DNA of 64,000 nucleotides from Planctomycetota bacterium. Lineage in GTDB: Bacteria; Planctomycetota; GCA-002687715. Position numbers and translations under genes: made by a program. Under the pieces are notes generated by a model. It ran no database searches. It worked only from the letters and a program-made list of their open reading frames with translations, and was not told the DNA's origin. The stretch is taken from assembly GCA_009691765.1 (NCBI GenBank), contig SIAO01000004.1, positions 149,419 through 213,418 on the forward strand. Direction: 5' to 3'. Positions within the stretch are counted from its first letter, which is position 1, and each line of letters begins with the position of its first letter. Positions 24,645 to 35,000 of this stretch are shown here, in pieces.

Positions 24645-27341
24645 ATGTTTCACTTCACCATTTTCTTGTTGCTCGCCGGAGTCTCCATGGCCCAGAATCT
24701 CAGCATCGAACGCTATGTCCTCCCCAACGGACTCACCGTGATCTTGCACGAAGACCACACTCTGCCCATTGCTGCGGTGAACATCTGGTACCGCGTGGGC
24801 AGCAAAGACGAAGTCGCTGGGCGCTCGGGTTTCGCGCACCTGTTCGAGCACTTGATGTTCATGGGTACAGAGCGCGTGCCTCAAGGTCAGTTCGATCAAA
24901 TCATGGAAGCTGGCGGCGGTTCGAACAACGCCACCACTTCGCAAGACCGCACCAACTACTTCGAATCCGGCCCTGCGGAAATGCTGCCGACTCTGCTGTG
25001 GCTCGAAGCCGACCGCATGGAAGACCTTGGCCGCACCATGACGCAAGAGAAATTGGATCTGCAACGCGAAGTCGTGCGCAATGAGCGCCGCCAGTCCTAT
25101 GAGAATCGTCCCTACGCGAGCGGCACCCTCGAATTGCCCGCGATGCTTTACGCGCCGGGGCATCCGTACGCACATTCGGTCATTGGCAGCCACGAGGATC
25201 TCGAAGCCGCCAGCGTCGAAGATGTGAAAGATTTCTTCGCAACGCACTACATCCCGTGCAACGCCGTGCTTGTGATTGCAGGCGATTTCGATCCCGTCAA
25301 AGTGCGCACTCTTGTGGCACAACTCTTCGGAACGCTGCCAGCAGGACGCAAACACGCTGCGCCGCCAACCGCGACGGCTCCCCTGCTCGACCGCATCGTG
25401 CGCCGCACCGTGGAAGACAAAGTCCCTGCCGTGCGCGTCACGCTTTGCTTCCACTCTCCGGCGCAATTCGCACCGGGCGACGCAGACTTGGACTTGCTCG
25501 CGAGCATTCTCTCGGATGGCGCTGCTTCGCGCATGGACAAAGCCTTGGTGCAGGAACAGCGCATCGCACAACGCGTGAGCTGTTTCCAGTCTTCAGGATT
25601 GCTCTCATCGCTCTTCTATGTGAGCGCCACGGGCATGCCCGGAGTGAGTGCAGCCAAGTTGGAAGCCGCTCTCGACGCCGTGCTGCTGCAAACCCTTGAA
25701 AGTGGCATCACCGCGGAAGAACTGCAGCGCACGGTGAACAAGCACGAAGCCGGTTTCGCCGCGAGCATGCAGGATTTGCTCTCGCGCGCCGATCTGCTGA
25801 ACCAGTACGAATCTGCTTTCGGCAATCCCGACGGTTTCACGCGCGACCTCGCGCGCTACCGCGATGCAACACAAGCTTCGGTAGGTGCTGCTGCACGCAA
25901 CTGCTTGCAGCTTGGCCAACGCGCCGTTTTGAATGTGCTGCCCAAGGGGCAAATCAGTGCGGCTGAGCGTACTCCGCGCGACGAGCGCCCAGCAACGAGC
26001 GCCGCGAATGAGTGGACGCCACCGGAACCGCAAGTGTTCAAAGTGGGCGGCATGGAAGTCTGGCTCTTGGAGAAACACCAAGCGCCCCTCGTGTCCTTGC
26101 TGCTGAGCTGCGATTACGGCGCCGCGGACGAAGCCCCTACGAGGGCAGGTTGCAGCGCGCTCACTACAGCGCTGATGCAAGAAGGTGCGGGCGACCGCAA
26201 CGCCGCCGCATTTGCCGGAGCGGTGGACATGCTCGGTGGCAAAGTCGGCATTGCTGCAGGACGCCTGCGCACCGGCGCACATTTGAATGGACTCTCACGC
26301 AATTTCGCTCCGACGCTCGAACTCTTCGCTGACATGTTGCTGCGTCCCAAGTTGGACGCATCTGAGTTCGATCGCTTGAAAGCCACGCAATTGGCGGGCA
26401 TCGAACAGCGCGCTCAAGATCCAGATTCGGTGGCTGCACTTGTCGCCGCGCGCACGCTGGCAGAAGACCGCGGCCGGCGCAGCGACCCGGTGGCGGGATA
26501 CACCGTCACCGTGCAAAGCTTGACGTATGCCATGGTCCGCGAGAATCACACGGCGCTGCTGCAACGATTGGGTGGTGCACGCCTCGCTGTTGCTGGCGAC
26601 ATCGACCGCGCCACACTTGAAGCGGCCCTCACCAAAGTGTTCGGTCATCTCGTCACGCCTACATCCGCCGTCAAACGCGAAAGTCCTCCGCCGCCTTTCA
26701 CCGCGACCAAGCTCATCATCGTGGACCGTCCTGATGCACCGCAGACCGTCGTGCGCTTCCAGCGCGATGCTCATGCCCTAGGCGCCGGCGACGACGCCGC
26801 CCTCGGCCTCGCCAACACCATCTTTGGTGGCAGTTTCACCAGCCGCCTGTCGCAAAACTTGCGCGAGAAGAACGGCTACACCTATGGCGCGGGTTCACGC
26901 GTGATTCAGGATGTGAACGAAGGCTTCTTTGTAGCCAGTTCCAATGTGCGCACCGATGTCACGGGCCCAGCACTGCGCGAGTTCCTCTCGGAGTTTGCAC
27001 GCCTTGCAGCCAAAGACATCAACGCCGACGAACTGTCCAAGGCCAAAGCGGCAGAGCGTTTCGAACTCGTGAAAGCCTTTGAAGAAGTGGGCAGCGCAGC
27101 GGGCGTACTCACAACACCCTTGATCGCAGGTTTAGGCACCGGCTATTTGCGCCAATCCGCAAGAGCCAGTGCAGCGGCCAATGCCAATGCGGTCAATGTG
27201 GTCGCCTCAAACGAAATCGCTGGAACACACGGCGTACTGATTCTGGTAGGCGATGCCTCGAAGATCCTGCCGCAATTGCAGGGCTTGGGCCTCCCCGATC
27301 CTGTCTTTGCTGACACCGAAGGATCGCCCATCAAGCGCTGA
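24645..27341 (+). CDS. M16 family zinc metallopeptidase (two-domain)
   Basis: Inverted zinc motif HLFEH in GFAHLFEHLMFMGT; second half NLREKNGYTYGAGS typical of M16C. Confidence 0.93.
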   Translation: MFHFTIFLLLAGVSMAQNLSIERYVLPNGLTVILHEDHTLPIAAVNIWYRVGSKDEVAGRSGFAHLFEHLMFMGTERVPQGQFDQIMEAGGGSNNATTSQDRTNYFESGPAEMLPTLLWLEADRMEDLGRTMTQEKLDLQREVVRNERRQSYENRPYASGTLELPAMLYAPGHPYAHSVIGSHEDLEAASVEDVKDFFATHYIPCNAVLVIAGDFDPVKVRTLVAQLFGTLPAGRKHAAPPTATAPLLDRIVRRTVEDKVPAVRVTLCFHSPAQFAPGDADLDLLASILSDGAASRMDKALVQEQRIAQRVSCFQSSGLLSSLFYVSATGMPGVSAAKLEAALDAVLLQTLESGITAEELQRTVNKHEAGFAASMQDLLSRADLLNQYESAFGNPDGFTRDLARYRDATQASVGAAARNCLQLGQRAVLNVLPKGQISAAERTPRDERPATSAANEWTPPEPQVFKVGGMEVWLLEKHQAPLVSLLLSCDYGAADEAPTRAGCSALTTALMQEGAGDRNAAAFAGAVDMLGGKVGIAAGRLRTGAHLNGLSRNFAPTLELFADMLLRPKLDASEFDRLKATQLAGIEQRAQDPDSVAALVAARTLAEDRGRRSDPVAGYTVTVQSLTYAMVRENHTALLQRLGGARLAVAGDIDRATLEAALTKVFGHLVTPTSAVKRESPPPPFTATKLIIVDRPDAPQTVVRFQRDAHALGAGDDAALGLANTIFGGSFTSRLSQNLREKNGYTYGAGSRVIQDVNEGFFVASSNVRTDVTGPALREFLSEFARLAAKDINADELSKAKAAERFELVKAFEEVGSAAGVLTTPLIAGLGTGYLRQSARASAAANANAVNVVASNEIAGTHGVLILVGDASKILPQLQGLGLPDPVFADTEGSPIKR

Positions 27342-27394
27342 GAGCTTTGATCAACACCCTTCCTCTATTGCGCTGGCGTGAGCTGCGATGCTGC

Positions 27395-27961
27395 TCAGCG
27401 CAGCGGGCCGAGGAAGCGGTGCAGAAGTGGCACAACGTTTGGACCGTCAGCGGCCGAGCGCGCGGCAGCGATCAAGTCTGCTGGTGCGCTGGTGGCGTTT
27501 TCGAGCGCAATGCGGAGAGCGTCCCGGGCGGCAACGGCTTCCGGCTCTGAAAGTGTGCGCGCAATAAGAAACTGAGAAAGATCGAGAGTGATGGTGTCGG
27601 CAAGGCTTGCGCCACGCTCTTCCTTGTGTGTCGCAGTTGCGAGCAAAATGTTGACAAGCCACTGCGCTGGATCAATCAATAGGAAATGCACCATGTTTCC
27701 TTGATCCGTCAGCGCAAAACGGCCTGTGTAGGAATCGGCGGCAGGCACGATCGACACGGACGACGCATCAAGAAACGGTAGGTGACAATCGCCTTTGGTG
27801 TCAGCAATGGCAATTCCCAAGCCCTCAGATAGGGCGACGGGCTGCGATCGCGCAGTGCTCCCCTTTGTATAGACAATAAAAGGGGCTTTAGGGTTTCGGT
27901 AGTTGTCAACGATTTTGACACCTACCGCCTGCGCATCGACTCGCTCCGTCTCTGCTGACAT
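27395..27961 (-). CDS. Hypothetical protein
   Basis: Open frame, no family recognised. Start at 27961 (MSAETERVD) or 28084. Confidence 0.5.
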   Translation of the reverse strand: MSAETERVDAQAVGVKIVDNYRNPKAPFIVYTKGSTARSQPVALSEGLGIAIADTKGDCHLPFLDASSVSIVPAADSYTGRFALTDQGNMVHFLLIDPAQWLVNILLATATHKEERGASLADTITLDLSQFLIARTLSEPEAVAARDALRIALENATSAPADLIAAARSAADGPNVVPLLHRFLGPLR

Positions 27962-28166
27962 GATCCGCCTGTCGGAATGAACGATTTTGTCTGGATTTAA
28001 CGAGTGTTTGTCAGTTTTTCGATTCCTGGGATCTCTTGCCAGATCGCCGACCGGAATCGTGACCGCCCCCATTCTCTGATCCACTCGCTATGAGAGTGAA
28101 ACGAGTAGAGAAACAGTGCAGGTGTGCGCCAGCAGGCGGAGCGCTTGGCCGAGAGCAACTCAATCG

Positions 28167-29309
28167 TCAACTGCTGCTGGAGAGAGCGCCGAGGGAATGC
28201 CAGCGCCCACGGTGCATGGCGACGTTTTGCACCAAAGCCACGAGCAAAATGCTCACCATCAATGATGAGCCTCCCGCGGATACCAAGGGCAGCGGCAGGC
28301 CCTTGGTGGGAGCTAACGCGACGGTGACAGCCATGTGCACAAACGCCTGCGTGCCGAGCAGCACGGCGGCGCCTGCACAGAGCACACGCGCCGGAGCCTC
28401 GCGTTGCGCCGCGCCAACTCTGAAAATGGCTAATACGAAGAGCACCTCCAGCAGCACAAACAGTGTGGTGCCCACAAACCCCTGCTCTTCCGCAATCAAT
28501 GCGAAAATGAAGTCATTTTGATGGTACGGCAAACGGCCTGACTGCACGCGTGGCCCTTCGCCATGATCATGACCGCCAAGCCCGCCGTTGCCGACCGCAA
28601 TGAGGGATTGCTCTAGTTGATAGCCCGGGCCGCTGCGTTGCGCGGCAGTCATGTTGTCGATGTGGAGCGTGCTCCAGATGCGTTCCTTCTGGTAATCCTC
28701 CAAGAGCAACCCAGCACATGCCGCCAATGCGGCCGCGCCCAACACACCTGCAAGCAACAACTTCTTCCATGGGGCGCCACCCACAATCAGCACCGCGACA
28801 GTGAGCGGCACGAACAGCAAACTCGTTCCCAAATCCGGCTGGATAATGATGAGCGTCGTCGGCAACAAACCCGCAATGATGAGTGGAAACCAAGACCCGT
28901 ATTTATCTAACGAGCATTGCGGGCGCATGATGCGGGCCAAAAGTAACAATGTGAACACTTTCATGAACTCAGAAGGCTGCAGCCCGCGACCAAGGAGCGG
29001 CAACCAGCGCTGCGAGCCGTTGATGACTGGCCCGGCGAGCTTCACGAAAATGAGCAGTAGCAATCCAAACGCGTAAAGCGCCGGGGCCAAACTCAAGAGG
29101 CGATTCCACGGAATGAACATGGCCGGCAGCGCCACCGCGAGGCTCAGCACCAACCAACGCAATTGCGTAGTGACAAACACATCAGAGCCGTGTCCTGCCG
29201 AATCGAGGAACCACAACCCTGCAAGGATGAGCAGGGTCGTGAACAGCAGCACGAAGGCGTCGAGCCCGCGCAGTTTGGAAAGTGCATACAGCGGGCTGCT
29301 CACCACCAC
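28167..29309 (-). CDS. rodA: Rod shape-determining protein RodA (SEDS glycosyltransferase)
   Basis: Multi-TM; GSQRWLPLLGRGLQPSEFMKV, QPDLGTSLLFVPL, GPGYQLEQSLIAVGNGGLGG, HQND FIFALIAEEQGFVG. Confidence 0.93.
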   Translation of the reverse strand: MVVSSPLYALSKLRGLDAFVLLFTTLLILAGLWFLDSAGHGSDVFVTTQLRWLVLSLAVALPAMFIPWNRLLSLAPALYAFGLLLLIFVKLAGPVINGSQRWLPLLGRGLQPSEFMKVFTLLLLARIMRPQCSLDKYGSWFPLIIAGLLPTTLIIIQPDLGTSLLFVPLTVAVLIVGGAPWKKLLLAGVLGAAALAACAGLLLEDYQKERIWSTLHIDNMTAAQRSGPGYQLEQSLIAVGNGGLGGHDHGEGPRVQSGRLPYHQNDFIFALIAEEQGFVGTTLFVLLEVLFVLAIFRVGAAQREAPARVLCAGAAVLLGTQAFVHMAVTVALAPTKGLPLPLVSAGGSSLMVSILLVALVQNVAMHRGRWHSLGALSSSS

Positions 29310-31909
29310 TTCCTTTCGGGCCGCGCAGCTCCATAGGCATCGAGTGCACGAGCCGCCATAGGTGCTGCATCAGCGCCCTGGTCATGTGTGTGTGCGAGCA
29401 TGGCGGCAAAAGCGATACGCGGCGTTTCTCCGGGACCGGCGGGGGCCCAACCCACAAACCACGCTTGATGCAAGCGCTCGCCAGAACTGGCTTCGTAGTC
29501 AGCCGTGCCGGTCTTCGCAGCAATGCGTAGGTGTCCGAGTCCGGGCACAGTGCCTGCTGTTCCTCCGGGCTGCACCACCGCGCGCATCCCAGCCCGCACC
29601 GTCGCAAGATGCTTTTCCGCCGCAAGCGCCACACCCTGCACGGGAATCGAAGGGTCAACGATCAGTCGTGGTCGCACCACGCGCCCAGTCGCAATGCTCG
29701 CGGCAATTCCCGCTGCACGCACCGGCGCAACGCGCAAACTGCCACCACCGATGGCGAGCGCACGCGCATCGTCGCGAAGCAATTCCCGTGCGAGGCGCTC
29801 ATCGGCCTCCATCAGTCCTGGCACGGGCTCAAACATGCCGAACTTGCGGTACCACTGAATCAGGCGAGGCACGCCTAAGCGCGAACCGGCGTCGTAGCAC
29901 CACGCATTGCAGGAGAACTTCAGCGCATCGTGAGCATTCGTTGCGCCATGCCCTTTGCAGCGCAGGAAATCGCGATGCTCCGTGCGGCGACACTCAAACG
30001 GCGTCGCTGCGTTACAGACGCCTTCCTGCAACGCCGCGAGCACGGTCACGGCTTTGAATACCGACCCCGGTGGTAGATGCTCGGGACTATCCACTGCTCG
30101 GTGGTAGGCCGCGCTGATCGCCAAACGCTCACCCAACACATCCAACCGCCGCTGCAACTCGGCTCCACTGGAATCGCAGGCCGCTTGCAGCACTGCGAAT
30201 TCCGAGCGAGATGCCTCGGATTCGGCCTCAGCGCTCCCGCGCAGCGAAAGCAAGCGCTGCCGCGCCCATCCTTCACCGCGACCGAGCACTCTGCGCAAGA
30301 GTGTGCGTTCATTTTCCAGCTCGCGCCGCTCCGCAAGCGCTGCGCTGAGAACACGCGGCAACGGTGTGCTGACCATCGCAATCACGCCGCCTGTGGTGAT
30401 GTCGAGCAGCACCAACGCACCCGGCTCGGAACTCTCCGGAGATCCCAGCGCATCTTCCACAGCACGCTGCACTTTCCAATCCAGTGTCAAACGCACTGGC
30501 GTCCCATGTTGCGGTGCCAACAGCACATCGCCACCTGCGGCTCTACCGGCAACGCTTTCGCCATCCGTAGCGCGTAGACGCTCGTGCAGCGCGGCTTCCA
30601 CGCTACGAGCCACGGTCGCTTCGCCGGTTTCGCTTGCGACACCGCCGAGCAGCAAGCCTAAGCCGCGAAACTCACGCGCGGCAGAAAGCGGTTGCCGCAC
30701 AAGACGCGGACTCACGCTGAAACCGATGCGCCCAAGCCGTCCCGGCCCCGTCACCAAGGCGCTGAGTTGCGGTTCAGCGGCACACAGCAGCACATACGAC
30801 CGACCACGTCGCCACAAGGCCCGCAACTCGCGTTCACGGCGCGCCCGCAGTGGTGTGGCTTCGAGCTCGCGACTACGCACGGCGAACCAAGCATCCAACA
30901 CGCCTTCACTCTCCTGCGAGACGAGCCCGAAAGCCAGAGCCGCCGCAATGGCATCGTCTGATCCGTCCACAGCACTGAGCATGGACGGCGTTGGGATGCC
31001 ACCTCCGAGCCACGCTGCGCAGCGCGCCAGCGCGGCGCTTGCCTGATCTTCGTCTGCGAAGGGCGCTGCAGCTTCTTGCACTAACGCACGCCACGCATCA
31101 GGACCGAGTTCTTCGAGCGCTGGTGCCGCTGTCCCAAAGTGGTCCAAAGCCGCAGCATCCCGCAATTCATGCCGTACTTGGCGTTGTTTCCAGAGTTCTT
31201 CGCGACGGCCGAGCGCGTCCAACTGTTGCATCAGCGCTGGCAAATCGCCGGCAGCAGTCCGTGCGAGCGCCGACAACAACCGCAACTCCTCGAGACAGCG
31301 CGCAGCAATTCCAGCGACGTCCCACTCCGCAACGTTTCCAAACGTGCCAGGCAACTTCGCCATGGACGCGACGGGCACGCGCAATCCCGAGCCTTGCAAC
31401 ACTCGCAGCGCTTCAGCAAGGCGAGCGGCACCCTCTTCACGCCGCCGCGGCAACACGCCATGTGGCGGCAGCAAGGTGTCCATGCGTGCGGGCATGTTGT
31501 CGTCCGTAAGCAGCGACCGTGCTGGCATGCGTGCGAGTCGCTGCAAAGCTCCGCTCGGGTCCGTGACACATTCCCAACGCAAAGCCTTACTGCGTTCGGC
31601 GGAGAGTTCGGCCCCAAGCGCGCCCGAGAGCACCAACGCATCGGCCAACGCATGGAGCAAACTCTGCTCACGGAAAGCTGATGGCAGCACACTCACATCC
31701 ACGGCCGCCTGATCGCGCGCGAGCAACACACCTTCCACGTCGCTGATGCTGCCGCGCTCACCGGGCAAGGTGCTGACGCCACCACGAGAATCTTCTGCGC
31801 GTGCAAGCCAACGCTCACCCTCGGTGACTTGCAACTGGTGCAAGCGCAGCACGATCGCAATCGCTGCGATCACGCAACAAGATCCAAGCAGGGTGAAGCG
31901 GCTCGTCAC
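29300..31909 (-). CDS. mrdA: Penicillin-binding protein 2 (transpeptidase)
   Basis: PGSVFKAVTVLAAL (SxxK), SCNAW, AAKTGTADYEASSG (KTG); overlaps rodA. Confidence 0.9.
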   Translation of the reverse strand: MTSRFTLLGSCCVIAAIAIVLRLHQLQVTEGERWLARAEDSRGGVSTLPGERGSISDVEGVLLARDQAAVDVSVLPSAFREQSLLHALADALVLSGALGAELSAERSKALRWECVTDPSGALQRLARMPARSLLTDDNMPARMDTLLPPHGVLPRRREEGAARLAEALRVLQGSGLRVPVASMAKLPGTFGNVAEWDVAGIAARCLEELRLLSALARTAAGDLPALMQQLDALGRREELWKQRQVRHELRDAAALDHFGTAAPALEELGPDAWRALVQEAAAPFADEDQASAALARCAAWLGGGIPTPSMLSAVDGSDDAIAAALAFGLVSQESEGVLDAWFAVRSRELEATPLRARRERELRALWRRGRSYVLLCAAEPQLSALVTGPGRLGRIGFSVSPRLVRQPLSAAREFRGLGLLLGGVASETGEATVARSVEAALHERLRATDGESVAGRAAGGDVLLAPQHGTPVRLTLDWKVQRAVEDALGSPESSEPGALVLLDITTGGVIAMVSTPLPRVLSAALAERRELENERTLLRRVLGRGEGWARQRLLSLRGSAEAESEASRSEFAVLQAACDSSGAELQRRLDVLGERLAISAAYHRAVDSPEHLPPGSVFKAVTVLAALQEGVCNAATPFECRRTEHRDFLRCKGHGATNAHDALKFSCNAWCYDAGSRLGVPRLIQWYRKFGMFEPVPGLMEADERLARELLRDDARALAIGGGSLRVAPVRAAGIAASIATGRVVRPRLIVDPSIPVQGVALAAEKHLATVRAGMRAVVQPGGTAGTVPGLGHLRIAAKTGTADYEASSGERLHQAWFVGWAPAGPGETPRIAFAAMLAHTHDQGADAAPMAARALDAYGAARPERKWW

Positions 31910-31939
31910 AAGAGCAGAGGGGTGGACGGGAATGCTGCG

Positions 31940-32434
31940 TCAGGGACGCTGCAGCGCATGCCGCAACGCGCTCGAGTGCAGAATGCGCCGTTCCAAAAGC
32001 GCAAAACTCGCTCCGCACGCAAAAGAGCCCGCAACCGCCCAGCCGAGGCTCTCCGCCGAGAGTGTAGGCCCGGGCCAGTCGCACAGGAAGAGTGCGGGGG
32101 CGAGCAGCATGGCGGACAGCAGTGAACCAAGCGTCGCGCACGCGAAGAGCCCACGCGCTGGCACCGCCTTGAAGATGGTTTGCACGACCGCTCCGAGAAT
32201 CACGGCTGCGAGCACCGTGGCGGCAGGGCCCGCTGGCAACAGGAATCCGGGCACACATGCTGCTCCAGCTGCTGCGAGGCTCGCTCGGCGCGCCGGCGCG
32301 TACCGCGCCCAAACCAACAGCGGCAACGCACTAAGACCAAGAAACACGAAACCGCGCGCTCCCGCCTGCGTGCAGCAAACAGCGCAACCCCAACCCCAGC
32401 CGAGACTGAGCAACAGTGCTACGAAGTCGGTCAC
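31940..32434 (-). CDS. mreD: MreD-like membrane protein
   Basis: Multi-TM small protein between mreC and PBP2 genes; assigned mainly by position. Confidence 0.6.
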   Translation of the reverse strand: MTDFVALLLSLGWGWGCAVCCTQAGARGFVFLGLSALPLLVWARYAPARRASLAAAGAACVPGFLLPAGPAATVLAAVILGAVVQTIFKAVPARGLFACATLGSLLSAMLLAPALFLCDWPGPTLSAESLGWAVAGSFACGASFALLERRILHSSALRHALQRP

Positions 32435-33564
32435 GGCGCCTCCAGCAAGCGCACCAGCGCGGTTCGGTCGCCGAATTCGAGCACCGTGAGCGCGCCGCCA
32501 TACGGCAAGAAGTCAACACCGCACGCCACGCCACTACGGAAGCGGAGTTCACCAACATGGAGCCCGCGCGGCACGAATCCGGTGCCCGCCGCGCTGAAGA
32601 GTCGCGCGCTTTCACAATCCGGCGGTGGCGCGGTCGCCAGTTCAAGACGCCACCCTTCGGGGCGCTCTGCATCGGGCAACAACATGCAGACTGATTCCCA
32701 GCGCTCCCCCACGGCACGCAGCGCGATGGGCGCCGTCACGAGTGCCATGCCGCGCGCTCGGTGCACCGCACTGCCAGCTTCGTCCACAAAACCCACGCAG
32801 CCACCCGCCGCATTCACAATGGCAGAACCGGCATGCAGCTCCGCAGGTGCGGTTTTCAGCAGCCAACGCGGGTCTGGGCCGAGCGGTGCTGTGATGCGCA
32901 TCACGGGAACTGCTGTATACAAAGCAGAAAGATCGGCCGCGCGCAGCACGCCACCAATTTGCAGGCCGCGTGAGGTGTCCACGGCGGAGCATTCGACGGA
33001 CGGACGCATCCCTTCGACGACGATGCGCCCAAGCAATGTGCCCGCGTTGCCTGCTTCGTCGTGCATGCGCACGAGATCGCCTTGACGTAACAAGTCAGGC
33101 CGCGCGGCGGCGCTGAAGCTGAGTTGCCCCGCCTCCGCAACAAGCACACCGCATGTGATGCTGCGCTCGCTCGCGGCTTCGCGGCGCAGTGCCATCACGG
33201 GCAAACGCAAGGCGCGGGAACCGAGCATGCGCACGCGGCACATCGAAGGCGCAACGACATCCACGACGCCCACGAAGCGGCCGCCAGCACTCACTTCAGC
33301 GCCCAAGCGCACGCCTTGCAAACTGCCAGCCGCCGCTACGAGCGCGCCTCGCTTGGCGTCCTGGCGCAACACAGGTACGAGAGCTTCGTTGGGTTCTGCG
33401 GCGGTCGAGCGCGCCGCACTCTTGGCCAGCGCCTGCCCTGCAATGAGCACACCCGTCATGCTGAGCCTCACACGGCGCGCTTGATCTGGAAATGCGCCTT
33501 CCGCCACCAGCAAGGCGGTGCAGAGAAGCAAGATCTTGGTGCGGATCGTCACAAAGCGCAGCAA
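32431..33564 (-). CDS. mreC: Rod shape-determining protein MreC
   Basis: Located directly downstream of mreB; N-terminal TM, beta-rich core (GAEVSAGGRFVGVVDVVAPSMCRVRML). Confidence 0.75.
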   Translation of the reverse strand: MLRFVTIRTKILLLCTALLVAEGAFPDQARRVRLSMTGVLIAGQALAKSAARSTAAEPNEALVPVLRQDAKRGALVAAAGSLQGVRLGAEVSAGGRFVGVVDVVAPSMCRVRMLGSRALRLPVMALRREAASERSITCGVLVAEAGQLSFSAAARPDLLRQGDLVRMHDEAGNAGTLLGRIVVEGMRPSVECSAVDTSRGLQIGGVLRAADLSALYTAVPVMRITAPLGPDPRWLLKTAPAELHAGSAIVNAAGGCVGFVDEAGSAVHRARGMALVTAPIALRAVGERWESVCMLLPDAERPEGWRLELATAPPPDCESARLFSAAGTGFVPRGLHVGELRFRSGVACGVDFLPYGGALTVLEFGDRTALVRLLEAP

Positions 33565-33565
33565 C

Positions 33566-34630
33566 TCAGATGCTGTCGGCTGACTCCAGCACGTTCTTCA
33601 GCGACTCGAGATTGTCCAGAATGATGCCTGTGCCACGGGCCACCGCAGTCAGTGGATCGTCGCCAACGATGACAGGAATGTCGGTCGCTTCGTTGAGGCG
33701 TTGCGCTAAACCGCGAAGCAGCGCCCCACCACCGCACAGCACGATGCCGCGGTCCACAAGATCGGCGCTCAGCTCTGGCTGCGTCTCTTCAAGCGTGCGC
33801 TTGACCGCCTGCGTGATCTGTTCGAGGGGACGCTCGAGGCAGGCGCGAATGGTGATGGAATCCACCACGGTGCTGCTCGGCAATCCGGTTTTCACATGGC
33901 GGCCCTTCACTGTGAGCTGCAACTCTTGCGGCAGACGCCACGCCGAACCCACCGCCAGCTTGATACGTTCGGCACCGAGCGGCCCGATGAGCAACTGGTG
34001 CTCAGACTTCATGAACTCCGTGATGGCGTCGTCGAATTCGTCGCCAGCAGTTTGAATGCTGTTCGAGTGCACGATGCCTGCAAGCGCAAGCACAGCGACA
34101 TCCGTGGTGCCGCCTCCGATGTCGACCAACATGCTGGCCATGGGTTCGCGGATGGGCAAACCGAGCCCGAGGCCAGCAGCCATCGGCTCTTCGATCAAGA
34201 ACACGCGGCGTGCACCGGCGCGCTCTGCAGCGTGGATCACAGCTTGCTTATCGACTTGGCGAATTCCGGGTGGGATGGCAATGACGACGCGAGGATTCAC
34301 CAATATGCGCCGATTCCCGTGCACCTTGCGAATGAAATAACGCAGCATCGCTTCGCAGATTTCGAAATCTGCGATCACGCCGTCTTTCATCGGGCGAATG
34401 GCTGTGATGTTGCCGGGCGTCTTGCCGAGCATTTCTTTGGCTCTGTCGCCAACAGCAAGACCGTCGCCATCCTGCAACACTTCGTTGGTCCCTTTGCGCA
34501 CCGCGACCACTGATGGCTCCGAGAGAATCACACCACGGCCGGGAACACACACCAACGTGTTGGCTGTGCCAAGGTCGATGCCCACATCGACCGAGAACAT
34601 GCCCGCGATACGGTCGATGACTGTGAACAT
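33566..34630 (-). CDS. mreB: Rod shape-determining protein MreB
   Basis: VDVGIDLGTANTLVCVPGRGVILSEPSVVA, VIAIPPGIRQVDKQAV, LVDIGGGTTDVAVLALAGIV. Confidence 0.97.
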   Translation of the reverse strand: MFTVIDRIAGMFSVDVGIDLGTANTLVCVPGRGVILSEPSVVAVRKGTNEVLQDGDGLAVGDRAKEMLGKTPGNITAIRPMKDGVIADFEICEAMLRYFIRKVHGNRRILVNPRVVIAIPPGIRQVDKQAVIHAAERAGARRVFLIEEPMAAGLGLGLPIREPMASMLVDIGGGTTDVAVLALAGIVHSNSIQTAGDEFDDAITEFMKSEHQLLIGPLGAERIKLAVGSAWRLPQELQLTVKGRHVKTGLPSSTVVDSITIRACLERPLEQITQAVKRTLEETQPELSADLVDRGIVLCGGGALLRGLAQRLNEATDIPVIVGDDPLTAVARGTGIILDNLESLKNVLESADSI

Positions 34631-34767
34631 TCGTCCCTCCGTGCCGCCACTTTCGGCAACGTCAACCGGTCAAGTTCGGGAGGCATCTTTGCGCCTACAC
34701 CGACCACCCCCAGCGCGCGGCGGGAGTGTAGCAGCGCTGCAAAACCGCCAGCCCCAAAACGCGAACA

Positions 34768-34790
34768 GGGCCCCCCGCGAAGGAGGCCCC
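34768..34790 (-). terminator. GC-rich hairpin downstream of the 54-aa ORF and upstream of mreB
   Basis: Minus strand GGGGCCTCCTTCGCGGGGGGCCC hairpin, followed by TGTTCGCGTTTT. Confidence 0.45.
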
Positions 34791-34816
34791 GTGCACTCAC
34801 AGCGCTTTTGCGCTGC

Positions 34817-34981
34817 TCAGCCGGCGAACATGCCAGCGCTGAACCACTTGGCCAGCGCTTTTTCGATCACGATGAACGCGATCAGCAGGAAAGCGGCCGT
34901 GCTGTAGATGAGAGCGTCGGTCAACCCACGAGCGTTGTCGGTCGGGGCGGCGTCGCTTGGATTCAGGTTTTCATCAGCCAT
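34817..34981 (-). CDS. Small single-TM protein (54 aa), absent from ORF track
   Basis: MADENLNPSDAAPTDNARGLTDALIYSTAAFLLIAFIVIEKALAKWFSAGMFAG*, upstream AAAAGGACGG. Confidence 0.7.
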   Translation of the reverse strand: MADENLNPSDAAPTDNARGLTDALIYSTAAFLLIAFIVIEKALAKWFSAGMFAG

Positions 34982-35000
34982 GGTGCAACCGTCCTTTTCG

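Noticed and set aside
24549-25571. N-terminal extension of the aldehyde dehydrogenase ORF to 25571 (873 aa)
   Set aside because: The extension is antisense to the M16 peptidase gene; the conserved dehydrogenase begins near MQPMDQDLLSVADA.
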